Below, one piece after another: positions 36,350 to 43,969 of a stretch of DNA of 54,248 nt. Within the stretch, counting starts at the first letter, position 1. The number at the start of each line of letters is the position of its first letter. The stretch is from Chitinophagaceae bacterium (GTDB lineage Bacteria > Bacteroidota > Bacteroidia > Chitinophagales > Chitinophagaceae). The stretch spans positions 1-54,248 of the forward strand of contig JAEUVS010000139.1 in assembly GCA_016786745.1 (NCBI GenBank), given 5' to 3'. The notes under the pieces were generated by a model, which was not told where the DNA came from, did no database searches, and saw nothing but the letters and a program-made list of their open reading frames with translations. Position numbers and translations under genes: made by a program.

Positions 36350-36387
36350 TCCCGCACGGATCCCGCCTCCGGCGGAGGGCTCGGGTT
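36350..36387 (+). repeat. Degenerate dispersed repeat, single copy (locus 5)
   Basis: GGATCCCGCCTCCGGCGGAGGGCTCGGG keeps the self-complementary arms GCCTCC/GGAGGG of the family but has lost most of the outer arms. It is the least certain copy. Confidence 0.45.
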
Positions 36388-36436
36388 GAAGCTATTTAAC
36401 TGCCAACTAAATAACCTTTTTTACCATCTATCTGTT

Positions 36437-37099
36437 ATGAAAAACTTCCTAAGCTTATTGATTTTTATGTGCGCAGCAATAGCCCTAAGCGCGCAGAAGA
36501 AAATCTCCGAACTGACGCTGGTATACGATGCGAAGGTAACCACCGGCACATCCGAGCCGAAAATGGCCGATGCGTTCGACGGTGCCACTACTACTATTTA
36601 TCTGAAAGGCAATTTGAGCCGCTCGGAAATGGTGAGCGCACTTTTTTCTTCCACCACAATACATGATGCGAAAACAGGAACAGCAGTAGTGCTGAGAGAA
36701 GTGAGCGGGCAAAAGCTGTTGATCCGCATGTCGAACAAAGACTGGAAAGAAAAGAATGACCGTTATGAAGGAATCACTTTCACGAATACGACTGAAACAA
36801 AAGAGATCGCAGGATATAAGTGTACGAAGGCTGAAGCGAAGATGAGTGATGGTTCATCTTTTACAGTGTATTACACACCCGACATCGTTCCGGAAAATAA
36901 AGAATACGATTATCATTTCAAGAACCTGAATGGATTGCCGTTGGAGTATGAATTAAAACAACGTAACCTTACAATCAGGTATACTGTTTCGAAAATAAAT
37001 CTGAACCCGGTGCCTGCTTCGAAGTTTGATATACCGACAAGTGGATACAGGGAGATGACTTACGCGGAGAGCCAGAAGATCAGGGGCGATAAGAAGTGA
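36437..37099 (+). CDS. GLPGLI-like secreted protein
   Basis: A 220-residue exported protein with signal peptide MKNFLSLLIFMCAAIALSAQ, which decides ATG 36437 over ATG 36386. The mature part has the layout of GLPGLI/DUF4412-type beta proteins: TTETKEIAGYKCTKAEAKMSDG, a strand SSFTVYYTPDIVPE, then NLNGLPLEYELKQ, which is the signature motif of the GLPGLI family. Members are found next to T9SS or outer-membrane genes in Bacteroidota, and their role is unknown. The dispersed repeat begins 35 bases after the stop. Confidence 0.72.
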   Translation: MKNFLSLLIFMCAAIALSAQKKISELTLVYDAKVTTGTSEPKMADAFDGATTTIYLKGNLSRSEMVSALFSSTTIHDAKTGTAVVLREVSGQKLLIRMSNKDWKEKNDRYEGITFTNTTETKEIAGYKCTKAEAKMSDGSSFTVYYTPDIVPENKEYDYHFKNLNGLPLEYELKQRNLTIRYTVSKINLNPVPASKFDIPTSGYREMTYAESQKIRGDKK

Positions 37100-37134
37100 C
37101 GACGTTCTTTGCGATGTGGCGAAGCAACTTTGCC

Positions 37135-37180
37135 TGTCATCCCGAACCGAGCGGCGAAGCCGCGAGTGTGAGGGATCAGC
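37135..37180 (+). repeat. Dispersed palindromic repeat, single copy (locus 6)
   Basis: TGTCATCCCGAACCGAGC, inner arms GGCGAAGCC, then CGCGAGTGTGAGGGATCAGC. A terminator hairpin follows immediately. Confidence 0.85.
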
Positions 37181-37192
37181 CATGAATAAAAT

Positions 37193-37219
37193 AAAAAAAG
37201 CCTTTTCACAAAGGCTTTC
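37193..37219. terminator. Bidirectional terminator between convergent genes
   Basis: AAAAGCCTT and AAGGCTTT pair around TTCAC, with A- and T-runs on the two sides. It separates the GLPGLI-like gene from the minus-strand gene that ends at 37245. Confidence 0.75.
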
Positions 37220-37244
37220 TATGGGGAACGAAAAAAATTTCAGA

Positions 37245-37607
37245 TTACCTGCACAATCTCACTTTCAAATCCAACACATTCAAATTCGATTTGAACGATT
37301 GATTTGAATTGAAAGACAGCTTACGCTGATTATTCAGCCTGTACTGCGAAGGAACTATGAAAGTGGTATTTCCTTTCTGATAAGTTACCACCGAACGGTA
37401 CATTGTTGAATTTTTCAGGTTAGCGGTTGTATACAAAAAGCTGCCTGAATATGAGGGCTTGGTCTTAAGAGCGAATGTGCCATTGGAACGGATCGGAATT
37501 ATTCCAAGGGTAGAACCTGTAGATTTCTTCTTCCCGCCACCACTGCTTGCTAAGGCAATGACAACTAAGCCAAGCATGGTAGCGCTTACTATGGACTTCT
37601 TCAGCAT
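37245..37607 (-). CDS. Secreted small hypothetical protein (120 aa)
   Basis: Starting at ATG 37607 the protein has an uncleaved or lipid-free signal (MLKKSIVSATMLGLVVIALA), then a low-complexity linker SSGGGKKKSTGSTLG, then a basic beta-rich body (IIPIRSNGTFALKTKPSYSG, NLKNSTMYRSVVTYQKGNTTF). The longer frame to 37640 adds no known sequence. I recognise no family. A -7 element lies 42 bases upstream. Confidence 0.65.
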   Translation of the reverse strand: MLKKSIVSATMLGLVVIALASSGGGKKKSTGSTLGIIPIRSNGTFALKTKPSYSGSFLYTTANLKNSTMYRSVVTYQKGNTTFIVPSQYRLNNQRKLSFNSNQSFKSNLNVLDLKVRLCR

Positions 37608-37648
37608 GTGGTTTAGTTTTAGCGTAAAGATGTTATACATATCGTGGG

Positions 37649-37656
37649 CAAAGATA
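37649..37656 (-). promoter_or_regulatory. Candidate -7 element for the 37245-37607 gene
   Basis: TATCTTTG on the minus strand matches TAnnTTTG; no TTTG at 19 bases. Confidence 0.42.
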
Positions 37657-37841
37657 TTGGTTTTTTTAGGATACTTTTAACCCTCCGGGTAAAAAGTTTA
37701 AGAATTCTTTGACTTCCTTTTCACTTAATATACGCTTTATTAAAGGATTTGGTTGCATCTCCCCATTTAAAACGTTGGTTATTAAATAAAATTGGAGATG
37801 TGGGCACTTTGAAGTACTTTACGTAAACCTTCATTAAATTC

Positions 37842-39263
37842 ATGAGAGACAACTCGTTTGGTGAGGATAAGGATGAAATAAGAGAACTGGTTAAACAGTT
37901 TCAGAACCTCCGGTCCGGCCGGGCTAATTCATTCCTGGAAGAAGACTCATTTGAAAAAATAGTGGACTATTACGACGACCTGGAGGACATTCCCCAGGCC
38001 CTCGAAGCTGTGGAGATGGGCATCGGGCAATACCCCTATTCAGCCACCCTTAACATTAAGAAGGCCGATCTCCTTATAGCCACCAGGCGCTACCATGACG
38101 CCCTCGAAGTGCTTAACCACGCAGAACTGCTCGACAGTAACGACATCAACCTCTATATCCTCAAAACCGACGTCTATCTCGCCCTCGACCAGCAGGAGAA
38201 GGCAGTCGCACTACTCGAAAATGCACTTTCCCTGTTCGACGGCCAGGAGCGTATAGAAATGCTCTTTGAGCTGGCAGACGTGTACGACGACTATGAAGAA
38301 TTCGACAAAATTTTCGATTGCCTGAAGCTGATTCTCGAACAGGATCCAACTAATGAAGAGGCATTGTATAAAATCTGTTTCTGGACAGATTTCACAGGGC
38401 GAAATGAAGAGAGCATCAGGCTGCATCAGCAGATCATCGAAGATTATCCTTACAGCGAACTCGCGTGGTTCAACCTGGGCGCGGCCTTCCAGGGACTTAA
38501 ATTATATGAAAAGTCGATTGATGCATACAAGTATGCCGTTGCGATAGATGAAAAGTTCGATTACGCTTTCCGCAATATGGGCGACGCGTACATCAGGCTG
38601 AGAAAATATAAAGACGCAATCGAAGCGCTTGAAAGAGTGCTCGAACTCTCGCGACCGGAAGATGTGATATACGAGGCGATCGGTCATTGTTACGACAGGC
38701 TAAAAAACTACGCACAGGCAAGATTCTATTACCGCAAAGCATCGCATCTTAACCAGGAAGACAGCAAATTATATTTCAAGATCGCATGCACATACATGAA
38801 CGAAGGCCAATGGAACACCGCGACGAAGCAGTTGCAGACCGCGTTGCAGATTCATCGCCTGCAACCTGAATACAACCTGGCAATGGGAGAGTGTAAAATG
38901 CAGATGGGAGAATTCAAAGAAGCGATCCAGTTTTTTTCAACCGTAGTGGCACAGCGACCAAAGAATATATCAAGCTGGGAAGCATTGATCAGGTGTTTAT
39001 ATATTGGCGAATATTACGAAGAAGCTGTGGAGCAGGTGGACGCTGCCATCAGGCACACCGATAACAAACCTATCTTTACATTTTATTTAAGCGCCATATA
39101 TTTCGCAATGGGCCGGTCGAAGGAGGGACTTCTCCAATTAGAGAATGGTATGAACAAGGCGCCGAAACTATTGAAGAAACTGGTAGACCTTAATCCATCT
39201 ATCCTGCAGCATCACCAGGTAGTTGACCTCGTTGCAAAATATAAAAGGAACAGGGCGATATAG
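37842..39263 (+). CDS. Tetratricopeptide-repeat protein
   Basis: A 473-residue cytoplasmic protein made almost entirely of TPR units, about ten copies from residue 40 on (EDIPQALEAVEMGIGQYPYSA, RRYHDALEVLNHAELLDSND, LKLYEKSIDAYKYAVAIDEKFDYAFRNMGDAYIRLRKYKDAIEALERVL and others). The first 40 residues are acidic with no signal peptide. TPR proteins act as protein-protein scaffolds; the partner is unknown. It stands alone, with its stop directly joined to the promoter of the next genes. Confidence 0.85.
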   Translation: MRDNSFGEDKDEIRELVKQFQNLRSGRANSFLEEDSFEKIVDYYDDLEDIPQALEAVEMGIGQYPYSATLNIKKADLLIATRRYHDALEVLNHAELLDSNDINLYILKTDVYLALDQQEKAVALLENALSLFDGQERIEMLFELADVYDDYEEFDKIFDCLKLILEQDPTNEEALYKICFWTDFTGRNEESIRLHQQIIEDYPYSELAWFNLGAAFQGLKLYEKSIDAYKYAVAIDEKFDYAFRNMGDAYIRLRKYKDAIEALERVLELSRPEDVIYEAIGHCYDRLKNYAQARFYYRKASHLNQEDSKLYFKIACTYMNEGQWNTATKQLQTALQIHRLQPEYNLAMGECKMQMGEFKEAIQFFSTVVAQRPKNISSWEALIRCLYIGEYYEEAVEQVDAAIRHTDNKPIFTFYLSAIYFAMGRSKEGLLQLENGMNKAPKLLKKLVDLNPSILQHHQVVDLVAKYKRNRAI

Positions 39264-39294
39264 TTTGAGCAACAGCAACTCTTCCCTATTTTTG
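39264..39294 (+). promoter_or_regulatory. Promoter for comA-like gene and aroE, TTTG-N19-TATTTTTG
   Basis: A full match to the Bacteroidota consensus: TTTG (39264-39267), exactly 19 bases, then TATTTTTG (39287-39294). TTTG starts on the base after the TPR stop codon. The leader is about 18 bases. Confidence 0.8.
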
Positions 39295-39318
39295 CGCCGG
39301 CATACAAAAAAAGAGTGA

Positions 39319-40092
39319 ATGAATTTTAACCTTCAGCAGATACCCGAGCGAAACACTAAACCCCGTAGACATGGCATCACCATGGTGATGGATAAAGGGC
39401 TCAGTATTACGGAGGTTCATCATTTTATGAGCGTCGCAAGTCCTCATGTTGATGTGGTGAAACTCGGATTCGGCACCTCGTTCGTCACTCCAAACCTCAG
39501 GGAAAAGATAGAAGCCTATAAATCTTACAACATACCTGTCTACTTCGGCGGCACACTATTCGAAGCCTTTCTCATTAGAAACCAGTTTGATGATTACGTC
39601 GCTGTGTGTAAAGACTATGGCATCGAGTATATGGAAGTGAGCGATGGCTCCATCGATATACCACATGCTGAGAAATGCGGCTATATTGAAAAACTCACCA
39701 AATACGGCACCATACTCAGTGAAGTGGGAAGTAAAGACGCGGCACACATTATTCCTCCATACAAGTGGATCGAGCTCATGCGCGCGGAACTTGCTGCCGG
39801 ATCAACCTACGTGATCGCCGAGGCGCGTGAAGCCGGTAACGTGGGCATCTACCGCGGAAGCGGCGAAGTAAGAGAAGGACTTGTGCAGGAAATTCTAACC
39901 CAGATTCCGGAAGAGCGCATTATCTGGGAAGCTCCGCAGAAAGGACAGCAGCTGTATTTTATTGAGCTCGTAGGGGCGAATGTAAATCTCGGCAACATTG
40001 CACCGAATGAAGTGATCCCACTTGAGACAATGCGGCTTGGGTTGCGTGGCGATACTTTCCATTTATTTCTCGACAAAGAAACAATTCAGTGA
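39319..40092 (+). CDS. Phosphosulfolactate synthase (ComA) family protein
   Basis: A 257-residue (beta/alpha)8-type protein of the ComA family, which adds sulfite to phosphoenolpyruvate to give phosphosulfolactate, known as the first step of coenzyme M synthesis in methanogens and present in Bacillus spores as YitD. Family sequence: GITMVMDKGLSITEVHHFM, VDVVKLGFGTSFVTP, YFGGTLFEAFLIRNQ, EYMEVSDGSIDIPHAEK, AGSTYVIAEAREAGNVGIY. As no methanogenesis is expected, the product may go into sulfolactate or sulfonolipid metabolism, which is an inference. Its TGA overlaps the GTG start of aroE. Confidence 0.85.
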   Translation: MNFNLQQIPERNTKPRRHGITMVMDKGLSITEVHHFMSVASPHVDVVKLGFGTSFVTPNLREKIEAYKSYNIPVYFGGTLFEAFLIRNQFDDYVAVCKDYGIEYMEVSDGSIDIPHAEKCGYIEKLTKYGTILSEVGSKDAAHIIPPYKWIELMRAELAAGSTYVIAEAREAGNVGIYRGSGEVREGLVQEILTQIPEERIIWEAPQKGQQLYFIELVGANVNLGNIAPNEVIPLETMRLGLRGDTFHLFLDKETIQ

Positions 40093-40826
40093 TTCGTTTT
40101 GGCCTGATCGGTTATCCGCTTAGTCACTCTTTCTCCAAAAAATATTTTACTGAGAAATTTGAAAAAGAGGGATTGAGAGATCATGTGTATGATTTGTTCC
40201 CTATCCCTTCGATTGATGATTTGCCTGCGGTGCTCTCCGCAAATAAAGATCTTCGCGGTCTTAATGTAACAATTCCCTACAAACAGCAGGTATTGAAATA
40301 TCTCCATACGTCAAATCTTCCCGAAGGAGTGCAGGCATGCAATTGCATTAAAATTGAAAACGGAAAACTTACAGGTAACAATACAGATGTAACGGGTTTT
40401 GAAATAAGTTTTTTGCAATTGTTGCGGCCGCATCATAAAAAGGCATTGGTGCTGGGTAATGGTGGCGCCACTGTTGCGGTGACTTTTGTGCTGAGAAAGC
40501 TGAACATTGGTTATGAGATTGTGAGCAGGAGGAAACGTGAAGATTCAACGCTTACTTATAACGAGCTTACCGAGGAAATAATAAAGGAACACACGGTTAT
40601 TATCAATACGACTCCATTGGGAACTTTTCCTTCTGTTAACGAAGCCGCGCCGATACCGTATCATGCGATAACCCGCGATCACTATTTGTTTGATCTAATA
40701 TACAATCCCGAAAAAACGCTTTTTTTAAAGAAAGGAGAGGAGCGCGGGGCGGCGATTAAAAACGGTTATGAGATGCTTGTGATACAGGCTGAGGAGAGCT
40801 GGAAGATCTGGAAGGGCCTGGTTTAA
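40089..40826 (+). CDS. aroE: Shikimate dehydrogenase
   Basis: A 245-residue NADPH-dependent enzyme reducing 3-dehydroshikimate to shikimate in aromatic amino-acid synthesis. The shikimate-binding loop GYPLSHSFSKKYF is at residues 8-20, NVTIPYKQ carries the catalytic Lys, and the cofactor fold shows VLGNGGATVAVTFVL and INTTPLGTFPS. It starts at a GTG overlapping the comA-like gene (GTGA), so the two are translationally coupled. Somewhat shorter than the 270-residue E. coli enzyme. Confidence 0.93.
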   Translation: MIRFGLIGYPLSHSFSKKYFTEKFEKEGLRDHVYDLFPIPSIDDLPAVLSANKDLRGLNVTIPYKQQVLKYLHTSNLPEGVQACNCIKIENGKLTGNNTDVTGFEISFLQLLRPHHKKALVLGNGGATVAVTFVLRKLNIGYEIVSRRKREDSTLTYNELTEEIIKEHTVIINTTPLGTFPSVNEAAPIPYHAITRDHYLFDLIYNPEKTLFLKKGEERGAAIKNGYEMLVIQAEESWKIWKGLV

Positions 40827-40884
40827 AAAACTCGAAGGCGGCTCCGGAGAACGTTTGTGTTTTTTATATTTTATAATTAATAAA

Positions 40885-41307
40885 CTATTTACTAAACCTG
40901 TTTTTCACTTCCCCCGGAATAGAAACAACTTTCTTCCGCACATAATCAAAACAGACCATTCCCGTCTGCGCCTCTGCAACAACCTTTTCCTGATTCTTTC
41001 TCAATAAATAAACCATATCGAAAGAAACCCGCGATACATTCGCCACCGCTACGGAAACATTCACTACATCGCCATAAAAAATCTCACTCTTGTAGTTAAT
41101 AACCACGTTACTCATAATGGTTTCAACACCGCCCAGGTCCTTCTCAGAGTAACCATACTGTTGTAAAAACTGTGCACGCGCTTCATGAATAATAGATAAT
41201 ATCGTGTCGTTCCCAACATGACCTCCATAATTAAGATCAGTAATCCGGATCGGTATATCCGTAGAGAATTTGAACTCCTTTGGAAGTTCGATTAAAAATT
41301 TAGCCAT
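40885..41307 (-). CDS. Hotdog-fold acyl-CoA thioesterase
   Basis: A 140-residue protein of the 4-hydroxybenzoyl-CoA thioesterase/YbgC-like group: IPIRITDLNYGGHVGNDTILSIIHEARAQFL has Asp24, the catalytic acid of this group, and His30 next to the long helix. A C-terminal sheet (GDVVNVSVAVANVSRVSFDMVYLL) completes the hotdog. The acyl substrate is unknown. It is the last gene of a tightly packed minus-strand cluster (9 bases after the presumed anti-sigma gene). Confidence 0.85.
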   Translation of the reverse strand: MAKFLIELPKEFKFSTDIPIRITDLNYGGHVGNDTILSIIHEARAQFLQQYGYSEKDLGGVETIMSNVVINYKSEIFYGDVVNVSVAVANVSRVSFDMVYLLRKNQEKVVAEAQTGMVCFDYVRKKVVSIPGEVKNRFSK

Positions 41308-41316
41308 TCGCTTTGA

Positions 41317-42207
41317 TTACATTTCCTGTAACAAATCTTTCAGCTCAAAAATATCAAAGAAATTATTGGCGGTGGGAATAAATGCGGGCTCGGCGAGCAA
41401 TCTCCTTCTCCACTCTTCAAACTGTGTGGTGCAGCGAATGGCTTTCGCGTCCATTTCAGATGATGAAACGCTTGCATTGAGATATCCGAGACAATTCAAA
41501 AATTTACTCGAGATTTTCGTTTGCTTACCATTTGGTCCCGTTACGGTGATATATGGATCATCAGGGTTGCTGATCATTGCGAGATCGAGAATAAGGTTGC
41601 CCGATTTGTCGCGCAGGGGAGGTGCGGAAACGGAAACAGGCTGAAGCGCCGAAACAGTATTCAGTTCATACAACGGCGCCTGCTCCAGGGAATTTACCGG
41701 CTCGCTAAATGTTGCAGCAACAGGGCGTTTGGCTGCAAAAGAAGCCTGTGACCGTACTGCATTCTTTCTTTTTACCGGGAGTGAAGCAATACCCTGATCC
41801 TTTGCCGGAGAAGGAACCTTTTCATCAGCTACGCGGGGTTTTTCAGAAGAAGTGTCAGGATTTATTTTAACAAGTTGCTCGTTCTTTATTCCATCTCCAC
41901 TAAAAAAATAAAACATACCTAAAGCAACAAGCCCTACCAGGACAGCGGCTGCGGCAATTCTTTTATAAATAACGGAGCTTGCGGTTATTCTTTTTATTTC
42001 TGCCGCGGCGGGTTGATTGTGCAGCTCAGCATCAATCATGTTCCATATAGCCTGCGGCGGATTTACTGATGCATCATCCAGCTTCTTCGAAATAATACTG
42101 TCGCCCGACACAAATTCCTGGTCGAGTTGTTCAGCAATTTTGTTCCACACTGCCGGGGGCGGTGTTACTTCATATTGCTGCAGTTTATTTTGTAATGAGC
42201 CTGGCAT
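41317..42207 (-). CDS. Presumed anti-sigma factor, single-pass membrane protein
   Basis: A 296-residue protein beginning MPGSLQNKLQQYEVTPPPAVWNKIAEQLDQE, followed by a second such unit (LDDASVNPPQAIWNMIDAELHNQ). These 'PPP.VW..I...L' helices are known from the cytoplasmic part of Bacteroidota anti-sigma proteins. A transmembrane helix (IAAAAVLVGLVALGMFYFFSG) lies near residue 85-105, followed by a Pro- and Lys-rich linker and a periplasmic region. It starts two bases after the ECF sigma gene ends, so it is likely the partner that holds that factor. No zinc-binding HxxxC motif is seen. The name is by context. Confidence 0.72.
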   Translation of the reverse strand: MPGSLQNKLQQYEVTPPPAVWNKIAEQLDQEFVSGDSIISKKLDDASVNPPQAIWNMIDAELHNQPAAAEIKRITASSVIYKRIAAAAVLVGLVALGMFYFFSGDGIKNEQLVKINPDTSSEKPRVADEKVPSPAKDQGIASLPVKRKNAVRSQASFAAKRPVAATFSEPVNSLEQAPLYELNTVSALQPVSVSAPPLRDKSGNLILDLAMISNPDDPYITVTGPNGKQTKISSKFLNCLGYLNASVSSSEMDAKAIRCTTQFEEWRRRLLAEPAFIPTANNFFDIFELKDLLQEM

Positions 42208-42209
42208 GG

Positions 42210-42767
42210 TTACCTGGTAAATGATTTTTTGGTGTCGCTTAAATACTGCGCTACTTTTTTCTGTAATATGGACCTTGCTCTCGCCAGTTGCGATTTGCTT
42301 GTTCCTTCGCTGATACCCAGTTGGTCGGCGATTTCCTTATGCGAAAACCCTTCGACCACGTACAGGTTAAAAACTGTGCGGTAACCCGGGGAAAGTTCCT
42401 GTATCAGGTTGATGATATCTTTTTCCGCGAGGTTATCGAGCGCTGAGGTGTCGGTATCGCCGATTGTACTTTCTTCTCGTTCGCTCACTTTGCTGAGCTG
42501 AAGTGACTTTTTCCTGAAATGTTCAATTGAGGAGTTGATAAATACTCTTCTTACCCATCCTTCAAAAGAGCCTTCCGCTCTGAACCTGTGCAGGTTGCGG
42601 AATACCTTGATGAAACCTTCCTGCAGCAAATCCTGTGCATCGTTGGCGTTGTTTGCGTACCGCAGGCAAACCGCGTACATTTTACCGGAGAACCGCCTGT
42701 ATAGCTCTTCCTGCATTTGCCTGTTTCCCTCAATACATCCACTGATTAAGTCGGATTCCGGGATCAT
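42210..42767 (-). CDS. ECF-type RNA polymerase sigma factor
   Basis: A 185-residue sigma-70 family member with only regions 2 and 4: SGKMYAVCLRYANNANDAQDLLQEGFIKVFRNLHRF and FEGWVRRVFINSSIEHFRKK in region 2, and LSPGYRTVFNLYVVEGFSHKEIADQLGISEGTSKSQLARAR in region 4 (the helix-turn-helix). ATG 42767 (MIPESDLISGCIEGN) is preferred to TTG 42788. It sits between rdgB and the presumed anti-sigma gene in one minus-strand transcript. The promoters it drives are unknown. Confidence 0.93.
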   Translation of the reverse strand: MIPESDLISGCIEGNRQMQEELYRRFSGKMYAVCLRYANNANDAQDLLQEGFIKVFRNLHRFRAEGSFEGWVRRVFINSSIEHFRKKSLQLSKVSEREESTIGDTDTSALDNLAEKDIINLIQELSPGYRTVFNLYVVEGFSHKEIADQLGISEGTSKSQLARARSILQKKVAQYLSDTKKSFTR

Positions 42768-42793
42768 ATGGTTGCCTGCGTTTTGCAATTTGT

Positions 42794-43372
42794 TCAGATT
42801 ACTGTCTGCAAAAATACAACCATCTGACTGGCCGCTTTTTTCCTGTGACTGTAGCTGTTCTTTTCGTTCATTTCCATTTCTGCAAACGTTTTTTCTGCTC
42901 CTTCTGGTATGAAGACGGGGTCGTATCCGAATCCTTTGGTTCCTTTTGTGCCTTCGGCGATAGTTCCTTCGCAGATGCCTTCAAAGAGGTATTCTTTGTT
43001 GTTCCAAAATAATGATATTACGGTTCGGAACCTGGCTTTCCTGGATGGTGCGTTTTTTAGATTTTTTAGAAGTTTTTCGATGTTGTCGCTGTCGGAGCGG
43101 CCGCCAGCGTAGCGGGCTGAACGAACGCCGGGTTCGCCGTTTAGTGCGTATACTTCAAGGCCCGTGTCTTCGCTGAAGCAGTTTTTGCCTGTAAGTGCGT
43201 AGATGACGGATGATTTTTCTTTTGCGTTTTCTTCGAGTGTGTTGTGCGGTTCGGGGATGTCTATGTTGATGCCGGCTTCTTTAAGGCCGGTTACTTTGAG
43301 GCGGTCGCCTATGGCTGATTGGATTTCCTGGATTTTATGCTGGTTGTTGGTTGCGAAGAGGAGGGTGTTCAT
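42794..43372 (-). CDS. rdgB: XTP/dITP diphosphatase (Ham1/RdgB family)
   Basis: A 192-residue enzyme that removes non-canonical purine nucleotides (dITP, XTP) by cleaving them to the monophosphate. Conserved segments: LLFATNNQHKIQEI, ENAKEKSSVIYALTGKNCFSEDTGLEVYALNGEPGVRSARYAG, EGTKGFGYDPVFIPEG and SHRKKAASQM. ATG 43372 is decided by the conserved MNTLLFATNN start, because the longer frame from 43507 has a low-complexity head not found in the family. Downstream sigma gene starts 26 bases away. Confidence 0.94.
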   Translation of the reverse strand: MNTLLFATNNQHKIQEIQSAIGDRLKVTGLKEAGINIDIPEPHNTLEENAKEKSSVIYALTGKNCFSEDTGLEVYALNGEPGVRSARYAGGRSDSDNIEKLLKNLKNAPSRKARFRTVISLFWNNKEYLFEGICEGTIAEGTKGTKGFGYDPVFIPEGAEKTFAEMEMNEKNSYSHRKKAASQMVVFLQTVI

Positions 43373-43464
43373 TAGATTTTTTTTGGCCTGCGCCGCAACG
43401 GAGAACCGCTGTCTTTTTTTAAAAAATAAAAAACAAATAATAAATAAAAACCTGCGACTTGCAC

Positions 43465-43875
43465 CTAAGCAGTCTGCAACCCAAAAAGCACCTTCAACTC
43501 CCCCCACGTCTTCCTCTTCAACTCACTACTACGCATCATCTCCTCCAACCCGGGCGCATTCAAAAACCTTGTTCCCCCTGAATTCTCCATAAAAAACAGC
43601 TCCTTCCCCGAACCCATCCCAAACGAAAGAATATACCTCGGCGAAAGCTCCGCCACCGCCTTCTCAATCACTACTTCGGCAGTATTCACAATAGAAACCT
43701 GCCCCGCAGAGAGCCTGCACGCATTAAGTATCTGCATCAAAAAATCGTTCTGCTCCTGGGTAAGCTTCCCCTTCACCACTACCATCACCTTCTGGTTTCC
43801 AATGTTCACCAAAGAATCCCGGTAAAGCATCGCCAGCATCCCGTTATCCAGGGATATTTTATTCAATTCGTCCAT
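43465..43875 (-). CDS. Conserved hypothetical protein (136 aa)
   Basis: A 136-residue protein beginning MDELNKISLDNGMLAMLYRDSL, with strands KVMVVVKGKLTQEQNDFLMQIL and AELSPRYILSFGMGSGKELFF, and the end GGTRFLNAPGLEEMMRSSELKRKTWGELKVLFGLQ. The alternating pattern suggests an alpha/beta fold resembling uracil-DNA-glycosylase-like or DNA polymerase psi-type proteins, but I cannot assign it. ATG 43875 is used rather than TTG 43878. It precedes rdgB by 92 bases in the same direction. Confidence 0.62.
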   Translation of the reverse strand: MDELNKISLDNGMLAMLYRDSLVNIGNQKVMVVVKGKLTQEQNDFLMQILNACRLSAGQVSIVNTAEVVIEKAVAELSPRYILSFGMGSGKELFFMENSGGTRFLNAPGLEEMMRSSELKRKTWGELKVLFGLQTA

Positions 43876-43911
43876 CAAACTAACAATTGTTTGTAAAAGT
43901 CGGCCGCATTT

Positions 43912-43942
43912 TTTGTGGCCCCGAAGTTTGTTTGTTTCTTTG
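43912..43942 (+). promoter_or_regulatory. ilvE promoter, TTTG-N19-TTTCTTTG
   Basis: TTTG (43912-43915), exactly 19 bases, then TTTCTTTG (43935-43942), one base off TAnnTTTG. The leader to the ilvE ATG at 43970 is about 22 bases. Confidence 0.6.
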
Positions 43943-43969
43943 TAAACACGAAAAATAAATCATAACCGG

